From: JBBATK01 sp046297095
GTDB taxonomy: Bacteria; Bacteroidota; Ignavibacteria; Kapaibacteriales; NICIL-2
Direction of reading: 5' to 3'
Assembly: GCA_046297095.1 (NCBI GenBank)
Contig: JBKCNS010000014.1
Coordinates: 1-32,237, forward strand
Length of the DNA: 32,237 nucleotides
The position numbers and the translations under genes are program-made. Of the stretch, positions 8,372 to 17,800 are shown one piece after another. The first letter of the stretch is position 1; each line of letters opens with the position of its first letter. A model generated the notes under the pieces. The model made no database searches and was not told the origin of the DNA. It saw only the letters and a list, made by a program, of their open reading frames with translations.

Positions 8372-9163
8372 TTATCGTTTCAGGTTCACAGCGGTAGACA
8401 TAATATCATCAGCTGTTTTTACGGACTTGGAATTGATTTCGTACGCACGTTGTGCCACAATCATGTTCACCATCTCGGTTACTAAATCCACGTTCGACGA
8501 CTCCAACTGTCCTTGAATAATCTCACCGGTATTATTCGATCCGGGTGTTTCCAGGATGGCATCACCGGAAGCGGTGGTGGGCAAGTAGGCGTTATCTCCT
8601 TGTGCGCTTAGCCCTGCGGGGTTCACAAAACGCGCAAGTTGAATTCTACCCAGTTCGCGCTCGGTAAGAAGATCGCCCGCTTCTTTGCCAAGAATCATAC
8701 CGTCTCTGGTAATACGTACCTCGGTGACGGTGTCGGGAATGCGCACTTCGGGATCCAAAAGATATCCCTGCGATGTCACCATGCTGCCGTTGCGATCCAC
8801 GGTGAACGAGCCATCGCGTGTGTACACTATGGTGTTGTCCGGCTTACGAATCTGGAAGAAGCCGTTACCGGAGATTGCCATATCCATGTTGTTTCCCGTG
8901 GCCGTCAGCGTGCCCTGCGAGAACTGCTTTGTGGTGGCCACAAGCTCCGTACCGCTACCAATCTGAACTTCGTTCAGGGGTAGGCCATTGGACATTGTTG
9001 TGTTACCGTAGGGCTTGATTGTTTCATAGAGCAAGTCCTGAAACTCCGGACGCACTTTTTTGAAGCCGGTGGTATTCACGTTCGCCAGGTTGTTCGAAAT
9101 GATTTCGATGTACCGCTGTTGCGCTGTAAGGCCCGTGGCGGCGGTGGTTAGTGTTTTGTCCAT
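8372..9163 (-). CDS. flgG: Flagellar distal rod protein
   Basis: FlgG (263 aa, essentially the standard length) builds the distal rod. The N-terminal rod signature is AQQRYIEIISNNLANVNTTG with FKKVRPEFQDLLYE. The C-terminal tail SNVDLVTEMVNMIVAQRAYE followed by INSKSVKTADDI is the FlgG type. Translation starts at ATG 9163 behind the best Shine-Dalgarno in the window. It follows flgF, separated by a 150-bp gap that contains a 13-bp tandem repeat. Confidence 0.96.
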   Translation of the reverse strand: MDKTLTTAATGLTAQQRYIEIISNNLANVNTTGFKKVRPEFQDLLYETIKPYGNTTMSNGLPLNEVQIGSGTELVATTKQFSQGTLTATGNNMDMAISGNGFFQIRKPDNTIVYTRDGSFTVDRNGSMVTSQGYLLDPEVRIPDTVTEVRITRDGMILGKEAGDLLTERELGRIQLARFVNPAGLSAQGDNAYLPTTASGDAILETPGSNNTGEIIQGQLESSNVDLVTEMVNMIVAQRAYEINSKSVKTADDIMSTAVNLKR

Positions 9164-9169
9164 GATATA

Positions 9170-9175
9170 CTCCTT
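9170..9175 (-). promoter_or_regulatory. Strong Shine-Dalgarno of flgG
   Basis: On the minus strand AAGGAG stands six bases before the flgG ATG. It fixes the start codon and contrasts with flgA, flgH, flgI, flgJ, flgK and flgL, which show no comparable site. This suggests flgG is translated at higher efficiency, in line with the larger copy number of FlgG in the rod. Confidence 0.8.
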
Positions 9176-9190
9176 AAAATGCTGTTTGTG

Positions 9191-9229
9191 TTGTTGCTAC
9201 TTCTTGTTGCTACTTCTTGTTGCTACTTC
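9191..9229. repeat. Three perfect 13-bp tandem repeats in the flgF-flgG gap
   Basis: The unit TTGTTGCTACTTC (plus strand) is repeated three times without a mismatch, followed by a partial, degenerate continuation (TTCTTGCTG). In the flgG mRNA leader this reads as purine/CA-rich GAAGTAGCAACAA units starting about 28 nt before the ATG. It lies outside any supported gene. The 13-nt unit is not a multiple of three, so it is not a coding repeat. Confidence 0.9.
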
Positions 9230-9313
9230 TTCTTGCTGTTCTGCTCTCTCTGCTGCGTTGTACTGTATCAATACTGTTTACTCTACGAATTGCCTCGATC
9301 AAAACTGGTAGGC

Positions 9314-10090
9314 CTACATAAATCTGCCCATGTCGATACTGCGTTCCAGTGTGCCATCGTTGGTGGTGATAACTTTCTGACCCATTTCGAATGAACGTTG
9401 AAGCTGAATCATGGCAATCATTTCGGTCACAATGTTCACGTTCGATGTCTCCAGATACCCTTGCTTGATGTTGACGTTTTCCATGGGCACCGTTGAATAC
9501 GCGGTGTCGTCCGTGGGGGTGAACTCCATGCCCGAAGTACGCAACAAGGTTTGGGGATTCTCCACATTCATAACTTGAATGCGGCTCACGAATTGGTCGT
9601 TCGCAAAAAGTTCGCCATTGGGTGAAATGCGAATGTCTACAGCCTTGCGATCACTCATCAGGCCTTGCGATGCCCTGGCAGCTTCAATGCGAATAGCGCC
9701 ACGATCGCCCACCAGAAACTTGCCGGTGTCGGAGACAATCATGCCGTTTTCATCTATCTGAAACTGTCCGGTGCGGGAAAAACTCTCGTTACCATTGTCG
9801 TCTTGCAGCACAAAGAAGCCGGATTTATCCAGCGAGAGATCCAGGGGATTGTCGGTGCGTTGTAGCGAGCCGGGAGTGAAGTCGGTGTATTGATCAAGAG
9901 GAGCATCGCTTTGCTCGGCTTCGCCCTTGTTATACAGCATATTTTGCCGCGCTTCGATCAGCGATTGCTCAAATACGGCTACACGCTTGAAGCCAACGGT
10001 GTTTGCATTGGCAATGTTGTTTGCCGTCATTTCCAGACGCGTTTGCTGGGGGAGCATTCCCAATGCAGCGGTATATATTTCCTTAACCAT
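9314..10090 (-). CDS. flgF: Flagellar proximal rod protein
   Basis: FlgF (258 aa) is a proximal rod component. The N-terminus MVKEIYTAALGMLPQQTRLE, then MTANNIANANTVGFKR, is the rod-family signature. The middle has the FlgF/FlgG core (LDLSLDKSGFFVLQDDNG), and the tail SNVNIVTEMIAMIQLQRSFE is conserved. It is distinguished from FlgG by the MVKEIY opening and by the gene order flgF-flgG-flgA. An AGGAAG sequence lies four bases before the ATG. It is the first gene of the cluster and follows a sigma-54 promoter by about 91 nt. Confidence 0.94.
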   Translation of the reverse strand: MVKEIYTAALGMLPQQTRLEMTANNIANANTVGFKRVAVFEQSLIEARQNMLYNKGEAEQSDAPLDQYTDFTPGSLQRTDNPLDLSLDKSGFFVLQDDNGNESFSRTGQFQIDENGMIVSDTGKFLVGDRGAIRIEAARASQGLMSDRKAVDIRISPNGELFANDQFVSRIQVMNVENPQTLLRTSGMEFTPTDDTAYSTVPMENVNIKQGYLETSNVNIVTEMIAMIQLQRSFEMGQKVITTNDGTLERSIDMGRFM

Positions 10091-10191
10091 CGATCTTCCT
10101 GATTAGTGACATTCACGCCAATTCGAAGCACATCGCCGAGTTCAATGAACCTCGACCTTTATCAACGAATTGAAACTATCCGGAATGAACG

Positions 10192-10207
10192 CGCAATGCG
10201 TGTGCCA
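10192..10207 (-). promoter_or_regulatory. Sigma-54 promoter upstream of flgF
   Basis: The minus strand reads TGGCACACGCATTGCG: an exact TGGCAC -24 box, five-base spacer and exact TTGC -12 box. The predicted start is near 10181, leaving a leader of about 91 nt. It is the only -24/-12 match noticed upstream of flgF and would head the whole flgF-flgL cluster. Confidence 0.78.
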
Positions 10208-10331
10208 ATAATCACGAAAGGGGTAATGAAAGCGCAAAGCGCGACGAGCGACGGCAGACAGTACGGTGGGGCAAGCAGCAATGTATAGTGGCCAAGTGCT
10301 CTACTTTTGGAGCTTGAATGTATGGTTTGAA

Positions 10332-10346
10332 CTGTCAAAATGACAG
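10332..10346. promoter_or_regulatory. Perfect palindrome, candidate enhancer (bEBP) site
   Basis: CTGTCA-AAA-TGACAG is a perfect 6+3+6 inverted repeat. Its centre is about 158 bp upstream of the start predicted from the sigma-54 promoter, inside the range where sigma-54 activators usually bind. A degenerate copy (ACTGACAAAATGGC against ACTGTCAAAATGACAG) starts exactly 90 bp further upstream, at 10421. It could instead be a short RNA hairpin; the 3-base loop and lack of a T-run argue against a terminator. Confidence 0.45.
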
Positions 10347-10352
10347 CCATGA

Positions 10353-10397
10353 GGGCTTGAATAATAAAAAGCCCAACGTCTTGTAAGATATGGGCTT
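10353..10397 (-). terminator. Rho-independent terminator of the 1447-aa VWA gene
   Basis: In the minus direction AAGCCCA (10397 side TGGGCTT) pairs with its partner at 10369-10375 across a 15-nt loop, and a T-rich run (TTTTTATTATT) follows. A second GGGCTT at 10353-10358 can pair with the same AAGCCC, giving an alternative hairpin. It lies about 40 bp after the stop of the upstream gene and insulates the flagellar control region. Confidence 0.65.
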
Positions 10398-10437
10398 ACT
10401 TTCTCAACAAGATCTACAAAACTGACAAAATGGCGTT

Positions 10438-13400
10438 CTATCGTGTATGTACAAATCCCTTGGCTGCTACGGAATTCTCCGCGATGATTCGGCAGAAAAA
10501 CACGCCCGAGGGTAGAGTATGCAGCGGAATAGACGCGGAGTTAACTCCTGCCTTTGACTGTACAATAGTTGAGTACATCACATTGCCCACGGAGGAAACT
10601 ACCTGGCATTGAACGGCACCGGACACCGGCGTGGAAAACTGAACATCCAGAAACTCCGACCGCGCAGCCACGTGCAAAGCAAGAGGGGAACTCAGCTGCA
10701 CCGTACCACCATCAAGGAAGCATACCGGTACCTCGTTGATGACTACAACACCGGAGTCTATGGATAGGCATTCGGACGCATCTTCGGCCATGCCCCACAC
10801 GTCCATGCGGTTTACCAGTGTGCTGGACATATACATATCAAACGGCAAGGAAAGGAATCGAAGGTACGCAGGCTGGGGCCCTCCGAGCCAGGATCCGTAA
10901 AAACCATATGTCGTATTCATGCTGTCGATTCGCCATAGCCAACCATTCTGAGTGCGTTCGAACCTCTCTGTGGCAAAACGTGCTTGAGCCGGGTGAGTTT
11001 GCACCATCAAGCTGATCGTATCAAGCAAGAAAGGACTCGAGGATTTTACAATGCCATTGATATCGATACGCAGCTTTGCATCAATCTCGGCAGTCATGGT
11101 TGTGTCTGAAGCAGAGAGCAAAAGAGCCGCAGTGGTCGAGGAAGCGCTCAGAATTACAGTATCGGCATCTCCGCCGTCGTGAACGACGATAATGCGGGCA
11201 CTTGCCGTCGCGAGTTTCGTTGGCGTATATCGTACAAAAATCTCCGCACCGGTTTGTGCATTAATGGTGAACGGTGCAGTGGCTTGTACAACGAACTCCG
11301 TGGTGTCGCCCTCCAGACGCAGCTCTCGCACGGTGATCTCGGTTTGATCGGCAAGGTTTGTAACCACAAACGATGCACGACTGCTGTCACATCGAAGGAT
11401 GGTAGGGAAGGTGATTGATTGCGGTTGAACACCAACATCCACACCGTCCCCTTGCACGACAACGGTGTCGCGCGCGCGTGGAAGCGCATCGGGTCCGGGA
11501 GCAGCGTCGTGTTCGAATACGTACAGTACTGTTTGCAATCCGGCTTTGGTGGGGGTAAAGCTCATGGGTACAAGCAGGGAATCACCAACCGAAATAGTGG
11601 TGTCGCCGGAGTTTAGTCCGGTTTTGAAATCTCCGCTAAGGCCGCCTGCCCACGCGTGGGAATACACTCGCAGCGGAGCAATGCTGTCTGCGTTTTTCAA
11701 TCGAATGAATGCTGCTTCTGCAGACGTCTGCCCTACAATGACCGGCTTGAAACGAAACCCGGTAGAAAAGCTTCGTGGCAAAAATCCTGAGCCGCGAGCT
11801 GCTCCGCGCACAGGCACCGGCACTGCACCGGAGCTGTCGATGCGCAGTAATAACGAGTCCGGCTCAATCTGTTTGGGAGTAAAACTTACCGCAATCGGCA
11901 GGATGGTTTTACCCTTAAGAAGAGAGTCGGAAGGAATTGACGCTGAATATGAAAAGGACATCGAAAGATTGGCGGAGTCTTTAAGTCCCTGCAAGCCAAT
12001 GGTTCCGGCATCGGCATTTGTCAAGAAGATGGTATCGGTTTGCACAGAGCCGATGCGACGGCGCCCAAAATCCAGGCTTGTCATGCTCAAACTTGGAAAA
12101 GTAGCATACGTTCGTAACCGAATAAAGGCCGGCTCGGAGCATGCTGCTTTTGCCACAAGGTATGCATAGCGCTGGCGTCTGGCCACCGGTTGGGGTGTAA
12201 CCGTAACGCGAATTTCGGGACTGGAAAAGGGCTGAATAATACCGGGTGCAATCTGCGGTACCACGCTAAAGTCCAGGCTGTCCTGACCCACACTCGAAAG
12301 CTCCGCAAGTTCCAACGGCACACTTCCGGCGCTTCGCATTGGTTGGCCTACGTAAAAGTTTCTCGAGGTTCCTACTTCTACACTAGGCAGATCCAATTGT
12401 TGCACCTCGAAGATTACCAGCGGCGCCTGAATGCGGAACGACTTTGCGGATTGATCAATACCCGCATTCAGTGTTACGGCGCGCACGAAGCCGTCACTGC
12501 TTCCTTGCGAGCTTAGCGAAAATCGGCCGGCAGTAGCGGTTCCACTGAATGTTCCTACTTGATAAGAGTCATTTGCCACAAGCACTGCGGTGGTGGCACT
12601 CTTGGATGCGGGTTGGAAGAATCCGTCGAGAAATTGTTTTACAACTCCGCGCTTGGTGATCTCGACGGTAACAGGGAACTCGGATACCAGTGGTGCATCA
12701 TGTTCAATGGGAGTTGCCGGTGTACCTGCTGTATACAGCGACGACACCACGCCAAAGGTGTACCCCTGAAGGATGATACTGCTGTCCGGCTTTACACATA
12801 CGCCGGTGGCGCGGAACTGCCCACGGTTTAAACCGGTAGTATCACCGATGCCCACCACCCACACAATTTTTCCGCTGCTGTCCAGCTTAGCCACAAAGGA
12901 GGAGTATCTATTGCCGGAAGAAAATTTCATCGAGGAATCTCCCACCATAACACTACTGCCCGTTGTTACTCCGGCGATAATAGTATTGGTGGTGCTGTCG
13001 GAGGCAAGGGCTACAACCTCATCGTCGCCTGTTCCACCAATGCGGATGGCAGAGCGAGGGACTCCGTTAATTGTCATTGCGGCAACAAAGGCGTCCTTTC
13101 CACCGCTTGAGCTGAGAATAGTTGTGCCATGATTCATAGTACCCTTGAAGGAACCTCCAACGCTGATGCGCCCCGTTCCCTTGCTATGGCTAATACAGGT
13201 AGCAGAATCAGTATCCGCGCCACCAATGCGTGCAAACCATCGTGGTGTGCTCCGCTCCACTTTTACCTTGTACGGGAATGGTACTTGCGTACCTGCGTCG
13301 TGTTCAAGATTATTAAACCAAGAGTAGGATAAACCATAGGCCAGATTGTCCAGCACATTCCAGCGAACACCATTGTCTCTGGAATACATTACGGTGATCG

Positions 13401-14781
13401 CTTCGTCTTCCTCAATGCCGCTCCATTGAATGGGAATAGTATCGCATCCGTTAAGTACTTCGCCGCCAACCGGAGTTACAAGTTTGAGAACGGGAATGAT
13501 CACGTTCAGAGCAACAGTTTGGCTGCATGGAGATCCCTGAATATTCAGAGTAGATTTATGAAGGGTGCCTGTGGTTGTTTGCGTGAACTCTATAACTACA
13601 TCGACTGTCTGCGTACCGGAGAGTGTGCACGGCAATGGTTTGCTGGTAGAGATCACACTGAACACGCCCGGAAGAGCGCTTACAAAGCGGTCTATGCGAA
13701 TAGTATTTCCTTGGGGCGCACGAATTGTCAGCGTTTTGCGAACCTTCGCGCCCGAGCCCGGATCGGAGAATGATAGGGTACTCAGGGAAGGAATGGGATT
13801 GGCAAGGCTGTTTATCGAAGCCGTGTAGGCACCGTTCCAGGTATAACTTATAGTACCCTTGCGGAAAACTGAGCGCAATGTTCGCAAGCGGCTTTGCGGC
13901 GTACAACCCGGTGTAGAAATCCACGAGAGACGACAGTCGATATTGCGTTGAGCTTCAAGAATAATGAGTTTATAAATCGAAACAAGATCAGCTTTGGATC
14001 GCGCAAGAAACGCCTTCCCGTTTGTCTTGGTAGCAATCTCCTGAAGGTCAACATTGATGTTCGGAGTTTTTGTGGTGAAGAGATTAATAGCGTACACGGT
14101 AATGCCATTGGCTATACATGAATCGATGATGCGCTGTTTGGAGGGTGGCTTGTCCGGCTGCCCATCCGTTAGAATGATGATGTACCTCTTGAGCATTGCC
14201 GGTGCACTGCGAAGCACGGTAACTGCAGCCGCCGATTGCGATGGAGCGCTCAAATTGAGAAAGGCTTCGTCGTAGTTCGTGCCGCCTTCAATAGGGATTT
14301 GATCGAGCGCGGTGTACAGCGGTGGTTTTGTTGTTTGAAATGGTGCTCGCACAAAAGCATTACCGCCAAACGAGGTTATTGCAACACAGGTGGGTGGCGT
14401 CATTCGAAGACTATCAATAAAGGCACGCGCTCCCGCTTTGACCCAATCCCAATAGGTATCTCCCGCCGGAGTTTTGTTCGTCATACTGAAGCTTTGATCC
14501 AAGGTCAAACACACCGCTATGGGTAGCGGGGTAGAGCTGGTATCGCAGTTCAGTGACATCGTTGCATCACGCTGCGAGCCATTTTCGAAGAGATCGAAAT
14601 CCGTGACGGAGAGATTTTTATAGCGCTGGTTAGCATTGTCAAGTACAAACACATTCGCCGTAACCCGAGGGAATGAGCTTGTATCTACATTATACAAGTA
14701 AAAACTTCGCACATTCGGCTGAGCGCCAAGGCTGCTCCACGCAACGAAGGCCAGAAATGTGGCAAAAAGACAATTCTTCAT
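10438..14781 (-). CDS. Giant secreted VWA-domain protein with T9SS-like tail (paralogue A)
   Basis: A 1447-aa exported protein. Residues 1-20 are a signal peptide (cut SLGA-Q). Residues ~21-80 are a conserved opening shared with the neighbouring paralogue. Residues ~85-275 form a von Willebrand A domain with a complete MIDAS: D95-x-S97-x-S99, T168 (GGTNY) and D206 (LTDGQPD). Then come choice-of-anchor-D-like modules, a GGE-type Ig-like module (~435-510), an SBBP/propeller-like stretch with repeated 'DAFVAAM' and 'GGTGDDEVVALA' phrases (~520-790), further anchor-D-like modules (~800-1220), a beta-rich region and a C-terminal ~75-residue tail (LPSGVFFCRIIAEN...) like a T9SS type-A sorting domain. 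VWA domains bind ligands through a metal ion, so surface adhesion is a reasonable inference; the actual ligand is unknown. It has no clear Shine-Dalgarno. Confidence 0.85.
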   Translation of the reverse strand: MKNCLFATFLAFVAWSSLGAQPNVRSFYLYNVDTSSFPRVTANVFVLDNANQRYKNLSVTDFDLFENGSQRDATMSLNCDTSSTPLPIAVCLTLDQSFSMTNKTPAGDTYWDWVKAGARAFIDSLRMTPPTCVAITSFGGNAFVRAPFQTTKPPLYTALDQIPIEGGTNYDEAFLNLSAPSQSAAAVTVLRSAPAMLKRYIIILTDGQPDKPPSKQRIIDSCIANGITVYAINLFTTKTPNINVDLQEIATKTNGKAFLARSKADLVSIYKLIILEAQRNIDCRLSWISTPGCTPQSRLRTLRSVFRKGTISYTWNGAYTASINSLANPIPSLSTLSFSDPGSGAKVRKTLTIRAPQGNTIRIDRFVSALPGVFSVISTSKPLPCTLSGTQTVDVVIEFTQTTTGTLHKSTLNIQGSPCSQTVALNVIIPVLKLVTPVGGEVLNGCDTIPIQWSGIEEDEAITVMYSRDNGVRWNVLDNLAYGLSYSWFNNLEHDAGTQVPFPYKVKVERSTPRWFARIGGADTDSATCISHSKGTGRISVGGSFKGTMNHGTTILSSSGGKDAFVAAMTINGVPRSAIRIGGTGDDEVVALASDSTTNTIIAGVTTGSSVMVGDSSMKFSSGNRYSSFVAKLDSSGKIVWVVGIGDTTGLNRGQFRATGVCVKPDSSIILQGYTFGVVSSLYTAGTPATPIEHDAPLVSEFPVTVEITKRGVVKQFLDGFFQPASKSATTAVLVANDSYQVGTFSGTATAGRFSLSSQGSSDGFVRAVTLNAGIDQSAKSFRIQAPLVIFEVQQLDLPSVEVGTSRNFYVGQPMRSAGSVPLELAELSSVGQDSLDFSVVPQIAPGIIQPFSSPEIRVTVTPQPVARRQRYAYLVAKAACSEPAFIRLRTYATFPSLSMTSLDFGRRRIGSVQTDTIFLTNADAGTIGLQGLKDSANLSMSFSYSASIPSDSLLKGKTILPIAVSFTPKQIEPDSLLLRIDSSGAVPVPVRGAARGSGFLPRSFSTGFRFKPVIVGQTSAEAAFIRLKNADSIAPLRVYSHAWAGGLSGDFKTGLNSGDTTISVGDSLLVPMSFTPTKAGLQTVLYVFEHDAAPGPDALPRARDTVVVQGDGVDVGVQPQSITFPTILRCDSSRASFVVTNLADQTEITVRELRLEGDTTEFVVQATAPFTINAQTGAEIFVRYTPTKLATASARIIVVHDGGDADTVILSASSTTAALLLSASDTTMTAEIDAKLRIDINGIVKSSSPFLLDTISLMVQTHPAQARFATERFERTQNGWLWRIDSMNTTYGFYGSWLGGPQPAYLRFLSLPFDMYMSSTLVNRMDVWGMAEDASECLSIDSGVVVINEVPVCFLDGGTVQLSSPLALHVAARSEFLDVQFSTPVSGAVQCQVVSSVGNVMYSTIVQSKAGVNSASIPLHTLPSGVFFCRIIAENSVAAKGFVHTR

Positions 14782-14847
14782 GAGGACTGTAAGAAGTTGT
14801 AACCGGTTATACTACCCGCTAAGTACCGATACGGAATAGCGTAAAAC

Positions 14848-14875
14848 AGCGGAAGGACCGAAAGGTCCTTCCGCT
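14848..14875 (-). terminator. Perfect 12-bp hairpin between the two VWA genes
   Basis: AGCGGAAGGACC and GGTCCTTCCGCT pair perfectly across a 4-nt loop, starting 20 bp after the stop of the upstream 1580-aa gene. In the minus direction it is followed by GTTTTAC, a short T-run, so it is a plausible terminator or a partial one between the paralogues. On the plus strand the loop is GAAA, a stable GNRA tetraloop. Confidence 0.7.
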
Positions 14876-14895
14876 ATCTATTCATTATCGACCAA

Positions 14896-17800
14896 TTAGC
14901 GAGAAATATTGATCATCCTTGAATCCGTGTACGGTCCCGCATTCATGCGCACAACATACACTCCGCTTGTTATGCCTGATACATCAATGTCTTCACTATA
15001 AACTCCGCTCTTGAGCGTGCCGCGCTTGATGTTCATGACATGCTCACCAAGAGAGGTGTACAGGTCAATTGAACAGGGAACATCGCTCATGCCAATACCA
15101 TAGTCAAGATGAACCGTGCCGTTTGTCACAGGGTTCGGAGACATGACCATCGCAAACGATGTACTTCCTAACTCGATGCGCGAGCCGGCGGCAAAGCACG
15201 CAATTTTCGCCAAGATTGATCCGTTTGTAATGGAAGGAACCAAGCATGGATACTCTTGCGAGCTTGCCCATGTAATTGTTATAGGAACACTCTCAACATA
15301 CACCTGCAGCAACCACAAGGGTAGGTTGAATGTTTCCGTACCGCCGGTGAATCCGGCCGCATTGGTTCCAACGATCCGCACTATGGGACTTAATGTTCCA
15401 CTTTGAGAGTAGGTCCACGTCCAACCATTCACGGGGGACGCATACAGAGCTGCAAAACGATCAGCGTCGAATAGCACCGAATTGATATCCAGCTGTACAT
15501 CAAACTCAATGCGATTCACCTTCACGCCGTTCAGCGGTGCGGTAGAAATCGTGATGGGATAGTTGCTCTTCGCATTCACCTGAAATGGTGTAGCATTGGC
15601 CGTTACGTTGATTGCAGTACTGATACCGTTTGCGCTAAACGTACGCTTCACTGTTCCCGTTGGCAACGTGAATTCCAAATCCATAGAGTGATTGCCGGCC
15701 GTTCCGCGAAAACGCACCGTAAAGGTAGCCTTTTGTCCACTAGTCAAATTCACCGTGCCGGGTGCAGGCTGCACATCGAAGGCAGCGGCATCGCCCGATG
15801 TACCAACAGTTACGTCGATAGCGCTTACACCGTTGTTTGTGATTGATATCGTTCGCGCCTGTGTGGAATCGCAAGACAATACATCTCCAAATGCAGCAGG
15901 TTGTGGATCCACATCTACCTGTAAGCCTTCGCCGCGAAGGGTGATCACCGTATCAACTTTGGGAGAGGTAGATGGTCCCTCTGCCGCATCGGTACTGATG
16001 GTTACCCGGCCAACGTTCGCACCGGCGGCCGGCGTAAGTGTCACCGTGATCTGCAGGGAGTCTCCGGGGGCAAGTACCGTATCGGCAGCAGGCGTACGAT
16101 CATACGTGAAACGTGGATTATCCGGAGCTCCAACAGACTTGATCTGCAACGGCGCATTGCTGCTTGTGTTTCGAATCACCATTACCTTGGTGGGTGGCGG
16201 TACATTCACCGGACTGGCGGCAAAGTCAAGATCGTATGAAATCATCGACGGGATAAAGCCCTCGCCTCGAACACTACCTTGCAATGGAGTAGTGTTACCC
16301 GCTACATCCACGTTTATGGTATTCGTGTGCACACCAACCGACTGAGGCACATAATCAATATTCACAGTAAAGCTGGCTCCCTTTTGCAGATTGTATGGGA
16401 GTGTGGGAATTGATGCAGGGTCGATACTGAAATTGGCATCGGCCGCCGCCAGCGAAACCTTGCTCACCAACGCATCAAGGGAATCGGGATTTGAGATGGT
16501 AGCCGTGAGTCTGTTTGTAGTGCGAACTCTACGCAGCTTGAAGTCTACAGGATCTACCTTCACTTGCGGAGCAATTCCGCAACCCACAAGGTTTATTTGT
16601 GCCACCGAGCCGCACTCAAAGGGCACATCAAATTTGAGTACCGCCGTACGAGTACCGGAACCCTTGGGCGTGAACAATATCTCTGCTGCCAAGCATGCGC
16701 CATTCTTTTGCAAAGTAAATGGCACCGGAGCTTTGCCGAAGGATATGGTATCGCCTGTTTTTGGCAGGAACACCTTGAACTCATCCGGATTGACTCCGAT
16801 CAGGGTTATTGTTCCACCGTAATCATTGGCAGCCATGTTGCGAATAATACAAGGGTCAGTAACCTTCTTTGTAAGATTCACACTCTGGCAACCGATATAC
16901 GGCGAGTTGGGCTCGAAGCGGCACGGAGGCAAAGCAACTGCTTGAAGTTCAACCACAGCAGCCGGGCCACAGGTACTTGAGATTTGCAAGGTGGCTGTTC
17001 GCGCACCGTCTATTGTTTGGGGTTGGAACGAGATTTCTATAGGGAGGCAATCTCCGGGATACAGCACCTTGCCATCGTAGTTGGTCGTGAGTTTGAAGTC
17101 TTCTTTGTGGGGGCCTGTGATAATGGAACCATTGTTCTGAATAAGGAGCGGAATATCACCACTATTACAGAGTTCAGCGGAGAATGTGGCAGATGCGGAC
17201 TGTCCCACAGACGTAGTGGGGCAATTCAATACAGTAGACTTGAACGAGAGCTGAGGAGAGGATACTGCAAAAATCGCGTCGCTGGAATCAGAGCTACCCG
17301 GCTGACCGCCGAATTTTCTGATGAAGCAGTCGTAGTCTCCGCGACTCGTAAGATTTACAGCGGCTCCACCGTTGTTCTGCGTGCCCTTGAAATACCCTGC
17401 ATCATAGAGATTGCCGTTCTTATCGGATTCCGTCGAGTCTGTGTACTTATGAGTTCTGTATCCTTCTACGAGCGACCCAATGTTACCGGACTTATCGAAC
17501 GATGCCGTAAACTTATACGGAGGAACGGTTGTGCCGGCTGCACGATTAAGTTCCAAATACCCGGGGCTTGCGGCGTATCCATTGATGCGCAGTTTGTTTT
17601 TGAAGCGGCCGTACACGTATATGGAATCGCCTTCGTATGAAATTGAGTCTGCATATGCATAGCCATTGCTGGTGGTTGTGCCACCACCGGTGCGCACCCA
17701 CGTTGCATTTCCGGTTGCATCATAACGAGCAACGAAAAAGTTGATCTGATCCAGCGGCGGCATCAGAAGTTGTGTTGAACCGAACTGCACGGCTTTACTG

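Larger units (their letters stand above)
10091..10437. other. 347-bp intergenic control region ahead of the flagellar cluster
   Basis: No supported gene lies between flgF and the 3' end of the upstream VWA gene. Reading in the minus direction it holds, in order, a degenerate copy of the palindrome (10421-10434), a rho-independent terminator for the VWA gene (10369-10397 plus T-run), a perfect palindrome (10332-10346), a sigma-54 promoter (10192-10207) and the flgF leader with Shine-Dalgarno. A 60-codon open frame on the plus strand (10106-10288) has no Shine-Dalgarno or recognisable content and is not called. Confidence 0.7.

Noticed and set aside
9191..9229. Tandem repeats as a CRISPR array
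   Set aside because: The 13-bp units are directly adjacent with no spacers and there are no cas genes.
10106..10288. 60-codon plus-strand frame in the flagellar control region
   Set aside because: It covers the sigma-54 promoter and leader, and has no Shine-Dalgarno or recognisable sequence.
11465..12169. Long plus-strand open frame (234 codons) opposite the 1447-aa gene
   Set aside because: It is antisense to a well-supported gene, Pro/Arg/Ser-rich without recognisable motifs, and has no Shine-Dalgarno.
15692..16345. Plus-strand open frame (217 codons) opposite the 1585-aa gene
   Set aside because: It is the reverse complement of Thr/Val-rich beta modules, which tends to give long stop-free frames; there is no independent evidence.
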